6,151 bases of DNA from Anderseniella sp964390445 (GTDB lineage Bacteria; Pseudomonadota; Alphaproteobacteria; Rhizobiales; Aestuariivirgaceae): assembly GCA_964390445.1 (NCBI GenBank), contig CAYMJJ010000135.1:1-6151 (forward strand), written 5' to 3'. Positions within the stretch are counted from its first letter, which is position 1, and the number at the start of each line of letters is the position of its first letter. The position numbers were made by a program, and so were the translations under genes. Below the pieces are notes generated by a model. It saw only the letters and a list, made by a program, of their open reading frames with translations, was not told the DNA's origin and made no database searches. Below are positions 1-5,970 of the stretch, one piece after another.

Positions 1-13
1 GTCCGCGATACCC

Positions 14-244
14 TTACGAGCAGTCTTGGCCGTGTCTTCCTATGGTACGTCCGAGAACTCCCTGAAGGCCCGAGCATGGCCGGTTATGATCTATGGCGCG
101 CTCAAACCCCAGCCCTGTGAGGTCAAGTCCATCAACGAAGGCATCGATCACCCGGACAGGATTGTCCTCGTCGATCCAATCCTCCAGCCGATCAGGAAAC
201 AGCGTCACCTGGTTGCGATCGGCGCCCTCTATATAGCGGTTCAT
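14..244 (-). pseudogene. Truncated IS1182-family transposase (N-terminal remnant)
   Basis: The first 49 or so residues (start MNRYIEGADR, then FPDRLEDWIDEDNPVRVIDAF and DLTGLGFE) match what I know of the N-terminus of IS1182-type DDE transposases, where the phrase 'EDNPVRV(I/V)D.FV..LDL..LGF' is characteristic. From about residue 50 (near base 97) the translation no longer resembles the family, lacks the expected GRP-Y-P-LLKL-YGYLNR stretch, and stops at residue 76. Full proteins have roughly 450 residues, so the catalytic domain is absent. I see no frame that restores the family sequence, so this looks like a deletion or insertion junction rather than a simple frameshift. The ATG at 244 is preferred over the GTG at 247 because GGAGG (254-250) lies 5 nt upstream of the ATG. 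It is co-oriented with, and downstream of, the transport operon. Confidence 0.75.
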
Positions 245-247
245 CAC

Positions 248-269
248 ATCCTCCGAGACCTCGGAGAAT
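248..269 (-). promoter_or_regulatory. Hairpin hiding the transposase Shine-Dalgarno sequence
   Basis: On the minus strand ATTCTCCGAG (269-260) and CTCGGAGGAT (257-248) form a near-perfect inverted repeat, giving a 9-bp stem with one U-G pair and a GGUC loop. The 3' arm contains GGAGG (254-250), the Shine-Dalgarno sequence of the transposase start at 244. In RNA that enters from outside the element, both arms would be present and the site would be paired. Such shielding is known in IS10 and IS50; its use here is inferred from the base pairing. Confidence 0.55.
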
Positions 270-357
270 CATACCTGACTCGGGCGTTTCCACACAGGCT
301 GGATCATAATTGAATTGATGTCCCGGCCAATCCAGTCCGCATGCAACCCGATCCATT
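270..357. other. Short intergenic stretch after the operon
   Basis: Between the phosphoesterase stop and the transposase leader hairpin I find no GC-rich stem followed by a T-run on the minus strand, hence no recognisable intrinsic terminator. The outer end of the insertion sequence should lie here. Read-through from the operon into the element therefore appears possible. Confidence 0.4.
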
Positions 358-1173
358 TCAAGACCAGAACGGCCATGGACCTGGAAACTTTCCGACTGGA
401 AGCAAATCGGAAACCAGCGTCGGTGTCGGGGTTTCAAGCCATGTATGAACGGTGACCGCTCCCGGTTCGAGGATCAGGTCGTTCGTTGCCTCAAGCTGGT
501 AATCGAGATGCACCGCATGACACGGTGCCGGTACGATCTGGCAGGTGACGTTACCGATCTGTGTGGTCAGCGCACGGTGCACATGGCCCGAGATCATGCG
601 GACCTGACCGGGATGGGCTTCCAGCCGCTCCATCAGCGCCGCTCCATTGCGCAGATTGCTGAGATCCATCACCCTTATACCTGAATGCATCCATGGATGA
701 TGCGTGGCAACCACAGCAGGACGCGGACCGATCCCGGATAATGTAGCATCGAGAAAACCGAAACCCTCTTCCGACAGTTCGCCGTGATGCGCGCCGTCCA
801 GAAGTGTATCAAGGCCAATGAGGGCGAAGGCACCGAAATCCCTGCACCAGTGGATCGGGCCGGCCTGCGGCATCCAGCTTTCGCCCGCAAATGCTTGGCG
901 CATGTTCTCGCGGTTATCGTGATTGCCCGGCACGGCAAGGTATGGCAGTTCGAGCCGCGCCATGATCGCCTTGAAGCGCTCATACTCTTCCCCAGTGCCA
1001 TGATCGGCCACGTCGCCTGTGATAATGGCACAGTCGACACTGCCCAAAAGTGGCAGCCGCTCATTGATGGTGGTGACCGCGGTCTCAAGTGCCGTCGCGG
1101 TATCTGAACGGCCATAGGCGAGTTCGCCGTGGCCCACGATGTGCGTGTCGGTGATTTGGATGAAGGATATCAT
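358..1173 (-). CDS. Cytosolic metallophosphoesterase, CpdA/GpdQ (Icc) type
   Basis: This 271-residue protein has the full calcineurin-like metallophosphoesterase motif set: D9-T-H11, G53-D54-V-A-D57, G83-N84-H85-D86, the T157-H158-H159-P pair and G196-H197-V-H199. These supply the ligands of a two-metal centre. The GNHDxR form and the SGIRVMD stretch (164-170) are those of class III cyclic-nucleotide phosphodiesterases and the related glycerophosphodiesterase GpdQ, so it should hydrolyse a small phosphodiester or phosphomonoester. There is no signal peptide, so it acts in the cytoplasm. The length is normal and the C-terminus (PVGKFPGPWPFW) looks complete. The ATG directly follows the TGA of the ATPase gene (TGAATG) and no clear Shine-Dalgarno sequence is visible, pointing to translational coupling. 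Its place as last gene of an ABC import operon suggests that it processes the imported substrate. cAMP as substrate cannot be excluded. The family call is firm and the substrate is unknown. Confidence 0.9.
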   Translation of the reverse strand: MISFIQITDTHIVGHGELAYGRSDTATALETAVTTINERLPLLGSVDCAIITGDVADHGTGEEYERFKAIMARLELPYLAVPGNHDNRENMRQAFAGESWMPQAGPIHWCRDFGAFALIGLDTLLDGAHHGELSEEGFGFLDATLSGIGPRPAVVATHHPWMHSGIRVMDLSNLRNGAALMERLEAHPGQVRMISGHVHRALTTQIGNVTCQIVPAPCHAVHLDYQLEATNDLILEPGAVTVHTWLETPTPTLVSDLLPVGKFPGPWPFWS

Positions 1174-2208
1174 TCAGGTGTCTTCGTTCTCTGCGGCAAG
1201 GGAAATGACAGCTTCCGGCGCAATGGAAATACGCACCATTTCGCCGGGCCTGGGTGCGCTCAAACCGCCATGCAGGGCAAACAGCGCATCTTTCGTCACG
1301 CCCGACAAAGCTATGCGGTAATGGGTGCCCAGAAACGTGACTGTCTGGACCTTGCCTTGCAGAGGTCCCTTGGGGTCCAGGCGAACATCTTCGGCGCGGA
1401 CAAAAGCTTGCAACCCGCTGGCATCAGAGTGAAGCGGCAGCACGCCACCATCAAGATACAGCTTGTTGGCCTCGATGCGCCCATCGAGCGCCATGGCAGC
1501 GCCGACGAAGCGGGCGACAAAGGCCGTTGCCGGATTGCGGTAGAGCGCCTCGGGCGTGCCGATCTGGGCAACCTCGCCCTGGCTCATCACCGCGACGCGG
1601 TCAGCAATCGCCATCGCTTCATCCTGGTCATGGGTGACGAAAATGGCGGTGATGCCGAACTGGCGAAGCAACTGCGCAAGTTCGTCGCGCAACTGGTTCC
1701 TCAGCGATGCGTCCAGCGCAGACAACGGCTCGTCGAGCAGCAGGATGCGCGGACGTGGTGCAAAGGCGCGGGCAAGTGCTACGCGCTGCCTCTGGCCGCC
1801 TGAAAGCGCGGTGACGGGCCGTGCCGCATAGGGCTCCAGCCGGCACAGCGCCATCACCTCGTCAACCCGTGCATCGATTTCCGCTTTCGGCAGTTTCTGC
1901 ATCTTCAGCCCGTACCCAACGTTGCCGCGCACCGACATATTGGGAAACAGTGCATAGGACTGGAACACCATGCCCACCTTGCGCCGCTCGACCGGCAGGG
2001 CTGCCACATCCTCGTCGTCAAAGCGGATCGATGCGCCAGGGTCTGCCGTCTCCAGCCCGGCGATGATCCGCAACAAGGTGGACTTGCCACAGCCCGAGGG
2101 GCCAAGAAGCGAAACGATCTCGCCTTGTTCAATGTCCAGATCGGTCGGCAGCAAGGCGCGGGTTCCGCCGGGAAAGGTCTTGGCGATGTTTCTCAGGATG
2201 AGTGTCAT
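1174..2208 (-). CDS. ABC transporter ATP-binding protein (importer, TOBE domain)
   Basis: The 344-residue protein powers import by hydrolysing ATP on the cytoplasmic face of the two permeases. All key motifs are intact: Walker A GPSGCGKST (36-44), Q-loop Gln83 (VFQSYALFPN), signature LSGGQRQR (135-142), Walker B ILLLDEP (155-161), D-loop SALD (163-166) and H-loop His193. Residues from about 240 to 335 form a C-terminal regulatory region of TOBE type, as in the PotA/FbpC/MalK-like group. Length is normal for that group. The start at 2208 overlaps the stop of the upstream permease gene by 4 nt (ATGA) and is preceded by AAAGGA (2221-2216) 7 nt away. The frame stays open far upstream of this start, but that part overlaps the permease in another frame and is not coding. 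The substrate group cannot be read from the ATPase. Confidence 0.95.
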   Translation of the reverse strand: MTLILRNIAKTFPGGTRALLPTDLDIEQGEIVSLLGPSGCGKSTLLRIIAGLETADPGASIRFDDEDVAALPVERRKVGMVFQSYALFPNMSVRGNVGYGLKMQKLPKAEIDARVDEVMALCRLEPYAARPVTALSGGQRQRVALARAFAPRPRILLLDEPLSALDASLRNQLRDELAQLLRQFGITAIFVTHDQDEAMAIADRVAVMSQGEVAQIGTPEALYRNPATAFVARFVGAAMALDGRIEANKLYLDGGVLPLHSDASGLQAFVRAEDVRLDPKGPLQGKVQTVTFLGTHYRIALSGVTKDALFALHGGLSAPRPGEMVRISIAPEAVISLAAENEDT

Positions 2209-2996
2209 TGCATGATCCTTTGGGCACGGGCACTGGCCCATTGCATGGCCATGAGGAGCGGCACAATCATCACGAAGAACACCAGCGTATAGGCAGACGC
2301 GATCTCCAGCCGCATCGAGGCGTAGGAGTCGGCCAGTCCGACCGGCAGCGTCTTGGTCAATGGCGTGTGCAACATCCAGGTCAGGTTGAACTCGCCGATG
2401 GACAGCGTGACCACGGTCAGCGCGCCGGCAAGGATGCCCGGAAGTGCATTGGGTATCACAATGTCGAAGAACCGCCGCACAGGACCGGCACCGAGCGTGG
2501 CAGCGCCTTCCTCGAGCGTCTTCAGGTCGATGGCCGCCAGCACCGACAACACCGAGCGCACCATGAAGGGAAGCGTGTAAAGCACATGTCCCACCAGAAT
2601 GAAGGTCCAGCTTATCCTGAACCCCTTCATGGTGCCGTACAGTTGCAGCAGCGCCAGTGCCAGCGCAAGGCCGGGAATGGCAAGCGGCAGCGAGATGAAT
2701 TCCTCCAAAATACGCGAGGTGCGGCCGGGATTGCGCGCCAGCGCATAGGCGGCCGGAACGCCCAGCACCAGCGTGACGCCCAGGCAAGCAATCGCCAGCC
2801 AGATCGACAGGAAGATGCTGTCGGCATAAAGCTCCCACACTTGCCCGATCCATCTCAGCGTCAGGCCGGACGACACGCCCTGGAAGTAGTTGACGGTGAG
2901 GCCCGCCACCGCCGATTGCAGCGTTGGCACAAGCAGGAAGGCGCACGCTGCAATGGTGACCAGCAGCTGCAACACTTTCGCAGGCGACTTCAGCAT
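2205..2996 (-). CDS. ABC transporter permease, second subunit (BPD_transp_1)
   Basis: This 263-residue integral membrane protein forms one half of the import channel. Hydrophobic segments are visible at about 8-28, 61-87, 99-119, 131-153, 187-208 and 236-252, consistent with six membrane helices. The cytoplasmic EAA loop, which docks on the ATPase, is at about 162-187 (LEEGAATLGAGPVRRFF then IPNALPGI). The length is typical of ferric/spermidine/phosphonate-type permeases of the PotC/FbpB class. The start at 2996 is supported by GGGAGG (3007-3002) lying 5 nt upstream, inside the end of the preceding permease gene, from which it is separated by one base. Its stop overlaps the ATPase start. The partner permease differs strongly in sequence, so the channel is a heterodimer. 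Confidence 0.93.
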   Translation of the reverse strand: MLKSPAKVLQLLVTIAACAFLLVPTLQSAVAGLTVNYFQGVSSGLTLRWIGQVWELYADSIFLSIWLAIACLGVTLVLGVPAAYALARNPGRTSRILEEFISLPLAIPGLALALALLQLYGTMKGFRISWTFILVGHVLYTLPFMVRSVLSVLAAIDLKTLEEGAATLGAGPVRRFFDIVIPNALPGILAGALTVVTLSIGEFNLTWMLHTPLTKTLPVGLADSYASMRLEIASAYTLVFFVMIVPLLMAMQWASARAQRIMQ

Positions 2997-2997
2997 G

Positions 2998-3801
2998 TCA
3001 GCCTCCCGCCGCCACGGTCACACCAGAGAACGAACGCGCGATCAGCAACATGCCCCAGGTGACAATGCCCAGCACCACGGACAGTGCCGATGCCATGGCA
3101 AAATTCGCCGACAGGGTGAACTCGGTGTAGATCACCATCGGCAGCACATCGATGTCGGTTGCCAGTGTGAACGCCGTGCCGAAAGCGCCCATGGCCGTGG
3201 CAAAGGCAATGGCCCCGGCTGCAATGAGGGCGGGCGAAAGCGCAGGCAACAGCACGTCCAGAACGATCCGGTGTGGCGGTGCGCCAAGTGTCAGTGCAGC
3301 CTCTTCCAGCGCCGGGTCGATCTTTTCCGCCGCCGCCATGACCGTCAGCAGCACCCGCGGGATCGAGAAGTAGAGATAGCCGAGGAACAGCCCGAACAGC
3401 GAATAGGCAAACACCCAGTGGCCCGGCAACACCGTGTTGACCAGCCCCTGGCGTCCGCCAAGCAGGATGATCATGAAGCCGACGACCACGCCGGGAAACG
3501 CCAGCGGAAGCGTCAGGATGGCCAACAGCACGCCGCGGCCGCGAAACCGGTTGCGCACCAGAAACAGCCCCGCAGTGGTCGAGATCGCCAGCGCGGCAAT
3601 GGTCACGGCAACGGACACGCCCACCGTCTGCAGCAGCGCTGATAGGTAGCGCGGCTTTTGAAGTATCTGAAGGTAGATGCCCCACCCTACCTCGCTATCC
3701 ACCGACCCCATGATCAGCCGCACCAGCGGCAGCGCCAGGAAGGCCATGGTAAAGATCGCCAGCGGCAACATGCAGAGCATCACGAATTGGCGTGATGTCA
3801 T
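2998..3801 (-). CDS. ABC transporter permease, first subunit (BPD_transp_1)
   Basis: This 267-residue inner-membrane protein is the first of two permeases. Hydrophobic stretches at about 7-31, 56-83, 91-115, 127-155, 190-212 and 236-256 fit six helices. The EAA loop lies at about 165-188 (LEEAALTLGAPPHRIVLD then LLPAL). The frame is open further upstream, up to 4107, but that extension runs antisense-like through the coding end of the binding-protein gene in another frame. The ATG at 3801 is preferred because it starts a normal first helix and has a modest GGGGA site (3813-3809) 7 nt away. The 64-nt gap before it carries a strong hairpin, the only sizeable gap in the operon. The weak ribosome site and the hairpin both suggest less permease than binding protein. 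Confidence 0.92.
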   Translation of the reverse strand: MTSRQFVMLCMLPLAIFTMAFLALPLVRLIMGSVDSEVGWGIYLQILQKPRYLSALLQTVGVSVAVTIAALAISTTAGLFLVRNRFRGRGVLLAILTLPLAFPGVVVGFMIILLGGRQGLVNTVLPGHWVFAYSLFGLFLGYLYFSIPRVLLTVMAAAEKIDPALEEAALTLGAPPHRIVLDVLLPALSPALIAAGAIAFATAMGAFGTAFTLATDIDVLPMVIYTEFTLSANFAMASALSVVLGIVTWGMLLIARSFSGVTVAAGG

Positions 3802-3829
3802 GGTTTGGTCCCCAGAAATGGAGAAGGAA

Positions 3830-3855
3830 GGGGCAGAACGTTGCCGCTCCGCCCC
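3830..3855 (-). promoter_or_regulatory. Intercistronic hairpin with GCAA tetraloop
   Basis: On the minus strand GGGGCGGAGCG (3855-3845), GCAA (3844-3841) and CGTTCTGCCCC (3840-3830) form an 11-bp stem with two G-U pairs closed by a GNRA tetraloop. It starts 10 nt after the binding-protein stop codon and ends 28 nt before the permease start. The following bases are pyrimidine-rich but not a T-run, so it is a poor intrinsic terminator. It is better read as a 3' RNA-stabilising or processing hairpin or a partial attenuator, which would lift binding-protein mRNA above permease mRNA. This is inference from pairing and position. Confidence 0.65.
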
Positions 3856-3865
3856 GGTTGGCCTG

Positions 3866-4876
3866 TTACTTGACTTCGGCGAGATAGCGCTCACCGAATG
3901 CAGCCTGTGCTTTTTCCATTTCCGCATAATCGACAGCCTTGGCGCGCTCGTAATCGCTGGCTGGCAGGAACTTGGCGGCAACCTCGGCCAGCAGTTCGAC
4001 CGGACGTGCCGGCTGCAGGTAGGCGTTGGTCCAGATCGCCTGACCTTCGTCGGATAGGATGAAGTCGAGCACCTTCCTGCCGGTTTCGGCGTTTGGCGCA
4101 CCGGCAACGAGGCTCATCACGTAGGGAACGCGCACCGAGCCTTCGCACGGCAGCACGAACTCGAAGTTGCCGCTTTCTTCGTACTTGCCGCGATAGGCGT
4201 TGAAGTCGTAATCGAACAGGATCGGAATTTCACCGGACACGACGCGGGCAAACGAGGTCTGCTTCGGCACGATCGGGTCGTTCTGCGCCAGTTCCTTGAA
4301 GTAGTTGATGGCCGGGTCGAAGTTCGACAGGTCACCGCCATTGGCCATGTTGACCGCCACCGCGCCGGCATAGCCGACAAAGGCCGAGGACGGGTCGAGA
4401 TAACCGACCATGCCCTTGTACTCGGGCTTCTTCAGGTCTGCCCAGCACTGCGGAACAGGCGCGCCGCCCAGTGCGTCAACATTCACGAACAGCCCAAGCG
4501 TGCCATAGTGGATGGCGAACCACTTGCCTTCCGGGTCCTTCAGGCCATCAGGGATATCGTCAAAACCGGCTGGCTTATAGGCCTCGACGAGGCCCTCATT
4601 GGCAGCCTTGATGCCGGTGGTCACGCCGTAATAGGCCACGTCAGCGACGGGGCTTGCCCGTTCGGCGACGAGCTGGGCGAAGGTCTGGCCGGAATTCTTG
4701 TTGTCATGCGGCATCTTCACGCCGAGCTTTTCCTCGATCGCCTTCAGCATGGATGCCCAGTCTGCCCACTCCGGCGGGCAGTTGTAGCAAATGGCGCTTG
4801 CTGCGGAAGCGGACGTGGTCATGGCAGGCATTGCAACCGAGGTTGCGAGAAGCGCTGCGAAAACGATATGTTTCAT
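3866..4876 (-). CDS. Periplasmic ABC substrate-binding protein (AfuA/FbpA/PhnS-like)
   Basis: This 336-residue secreted protein should capture the substrate in the periplasm and deliver it to the permease pair. Residues 1 to about 26 are a classical signal peptide (MKH, hydrophobic core, then SASA before cleavage) with no lipobox. The mature part reads as a family 1/type 2 extracellular solute-binding protein: DVAYYGVTTG (79-88), a hinge-like AIHYGTLGLFVN (121-132), P145-QCWADL-KPEYKG (WADL-K motif), VSGEIPILFDYDFNAY (213-228) and DEGQAIW (276-282). Proteins of this shape bind ferric ion, thiamine, phosphonates or, in AfuA, hexose phosphates. No adjacent tyrosine pair is seen around 221-228, where ferric-binding members usually carry it, which argues against iron. 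Four cysteines (30, 33, 144, 244) include a CYNC pair at the mature N-terminus. AAGGA lies 7 nt before the start and inside the regulator gene. The ligand is unknown. Confidence 0.9.
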   Translation of the reverse strand: MKHIVFAALLATSVAMPAMTTSASAASAICYNCPPEWADWASMLKAIEEKLGVKMPHDNKNSGQTFAQLVAERASPVADVAYYGVTTGIKAANEGLVEAYKPAGFDDIPDGLKDPEGKWFAIHYGTLGLFVNVDALGGAPVPQCWADLKKPEYKGMVGYLDPSSAFVGYAGAVAVNMANGGDLSNFDPAINYFKELAQNDPIVPKQTSFARVVSGEIPILFDYDFNAYRGKYEESGNFEFVLPCEGSVRVPYVMSLVAGAPNAETGRKVLDFILSDEGQAIWTNAYLQPARPVELLAEVAAKFLPASDYERAKAVDYAEMEKAQAAFGERYLAEVK

Positions 4877-4880
4877 CGGT

Positions 4881-5969
4881 TCATCCTTGTTTGGGTTGAG
4901 TCTTGAGCGAGGGAACAGACGGCGGCCGGGTGGCAGCCTGGCCGCCGTCATGGCTTCCCGTCCGTGGCGCGGCGAGCGTTGCACCGGGACGAAAAGTGAA
5001 GGGCAAGGCTGGCAGCTGTTCGAGCCGCCCTCCCTGCAAGGCATTCAGGAGCGTAAGGGCTGCCTGGCGGCCCATTGCTTCCGGTTTGGTTTCGATTGTC
5101 GCCAGCGGCACATCCAGCATCCTGCCGATCTCGATACCGTCGAAGCCGATAACGGACAGGTCTTGCGGCACACGCCAGCCCAGCAGTCGCGCTGCCCTCT
5201 GAATGGCAATGGCAAGGAAATCGTTGGAGGCGAAGATGGCGGTCAGGTCCGCATAGTCCTTCAAGACTTCGGCCAGCTTCTCCGGCGAGTTGGCATCACT
5301 TTCACTTAGTTCGATCAGCACCGGATCGGCTAGGGCGCGCGCGCGGCATTCGGCATGGAAGCCGGCGTAGCGATTGCGCGACCGGTCGGAGGTCGCGAAA
5401 CGAAGCGCCAGAAATCCGGTGCGCCGGTGACCCAGATCAGCAAACTGGCGCGCCACTTCCCTTGCGGCTTCAAAATTGTCGACGTGAGCGGTTACAAAGC
5501 CGTCGATCCGATCATGGAACATCAAGGAGACAGGGATACCCCGGGCAGCGGCCGCTCTCAGCGCCTTGCTGCGGTCAGGCGCCACCATGGTGACGATGAG
5601 TCCGTCCAGATCCTTCGACAGCAGGGTCGAGACTGCGTCATTGTCCGCTTCGCCATTGTAGTTGGAACAGGAAATGAGCAACTGGTAGCCCGAATCCTGC
5701 AACGCAAACTGTACGCCCTGCACCGCTTCGGCAAACACCGGATTTGCCAGCGACGGCACCAGACAGCCCACAGTCATGGATTTGCTCGATTGCAACGCCC
5801 TGCCGATGGCGCTGAAGGAGAAGCCGAGTTCTCGCGCAGCTGTCTCCACCTTCTGCCGCACTTCGGCACTCGCGGGACCAGAGTTGTTCAACACTCGGCT
5901 TGCCGTAGCCACGCCACAACCTGCTTCGCGTGCAACATCCTTGATGGTGATCTTAGCGTTCTGGGTCAT
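4881..5969 (-). CDS. LacI-family transcriptional regulator
   Basis: This 362-residue protein has the LacI/GalR layout. The N-terminal helix-turn-helix is at 7-28 (ITIKDVAREAG-C-G-VATASRVLN), the hinge helix region at about 52-61 (SAIGRALQSS, with Leu59 as the expected lever leucine), and a periplasmic-binding-protein-like effector domain at about 65-335, with MTVGCLVPSLANPVFAEAVQG, DGLIVTM, IFASNDFLAIAI and LSVIGFDGIEIGR as clear family landmarks. It should bind palindromic operators with a central CG and release them, or bind them, on effector binding. The typical family end near RPGATLAAPR is followed by a low-complexity tail of about 27 residues that encodes a hairpin and the next gene's ribosome site. 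The ATG at 5969 has no good Shine-Dalgarno sequence; an in-frame TAG upstream and no other start support it. It probably represses its own operon through the palindromes at 5986-6023. Confidence 0.93.
   Translation of the reverse strand: MTQNAKITIKDVAREAGCGVATASRVLNNSGPASAEVRQKVETAARELGFSFSAIGRALQSSKSMTVGCLVPSLANPVFAEAVQGVQFALQDSGYQLLISCSNYNGEADNDAVSTLLSKDLDGLIVTMVAPDRSKALRAAAARGIPVSLMFHDRIDGFVTAHVDNFEAAREVARQFADLGHRRTGFLALRFATSDRSRNRYAGFHAECRARALADPVLIELSESDANSPEKLAEVLKDYADLTAIFASNDFLAIAIQRAARLLGWRVPQDLSVIGFDGIEIGRMLDVPLATIETKPEAMGRQAALTLLNALQGGRLEQLPALPFTFRPGATLAAPRTGSHDGGQAATRPPSVPSLKTQPKQG
4884..4888 (-). promoter_or_regulatory. Ribosome binding site of the substrate-binding protein gene
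   Basis: AAGGA (minus strand, 4888-4884) lies 7 nt before the ATG at 4876 and sits in the last codons of the regulator gene, whose TGA ends 4 nt before that ATG. It fixes the start just before the signal peptide and implies that both genes share one transcript. Confidence 0.75.
4918..4949 (-). promoter_or_regulatory. Strong hairpin in the 3' tail of the regulator gene
   Basis: GACGGCGGCC (minus strand 4949-4940) and GGCCGCCGTC (4927-4918) are a perfect 10-bp inverted repeat around a 12-nt spacer that can add two more G-C pairs after one mismatch. It is encoded by regulator residues 341-351, part of a tail beyond the normal end of the family, and ends 41 nt before the binding-protein start. 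There is no T-run, so termination is unlikely. A role as 5' stabiliser or processing boundary of the binding-protein mRNA segment is inferred. Confidence 0.55.
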
Positions 5970-5970
5970 G

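Larger units (their letters stand above)
1..300 (-). mobile_element. Remnant of an IS1182-like insertion sequence, start end only
   Basis: The transposase start at 244 and the untranslated sequence before it imply that the outer end of the element lies somewhere between about 270 and 357, before the phosphoesterase stop codon. I cannot define the terminal inverted repeat because the other end is not in the window, so the right boundary given is approximate. The left part (1 to about 97) no longer matches an IS1182 transposase and may be other DNA joined to the remnant. Whether the insertion removed a natural terminator of the upstream operon cannot be told. Confidence 0.5.

Noticed and set aside
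1..120. Open plus-strand frame at the left edge ending in TGA at 118-120
   Set aside because: It overlaps the recognisable transposase start, is short and matches no family I know; it is kept only as a hint of a junction.
286..294. GGAAACGCC half-site resembling the operator core
   Set aside because: There is only one half of the palindrome, and it lies downstream of the operon near the insertion-sequence end.
2209..2946. Extension of the ATPase reading frame far upstream, giving a 590-residue protein
   Set aside because: The extra part overlaps the permease gene in another frame, shows no domain sense, and the ATG at 2208 has a good ribosome site and the standard start of an ABC ATPase.
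2202..3062. Long plus-strand open frames opposite the permeases, such as 2202-3062 and 2890-3642
   Set aside because: They are rich in Gln, Arg and His with no family sense, as expected for antisense shadows of GC-rich hydrophobic genes.
3802..3865. Intrinsic terminator between binding-protein and permease genes
   Set aside because: The stem is strong, but the following bases are mixed C and T with no T-run, and essential partner genes follow; a stabilising hairpin or partial attenuator fits better.
3802..4107. N-terminal extension of the first permease
   Set aside because: It runs through the end of the binding-protein gene in another frame and across the intercistronic hairpin; a normal permease begins at 3801.
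4877..5044. N-terminal extension of the binding protein
   Set aside because: It overlaps the regulator's end in another frame and would bury the clear signal peptide that begins at the ATG at 4876.
5335..5345. Alternating GC run of 11 bases
   Set aside because: It lies in the regulator coding sequence (Cys-Arg-Ala-Arg codons) and is explained by GC-rich codon use.
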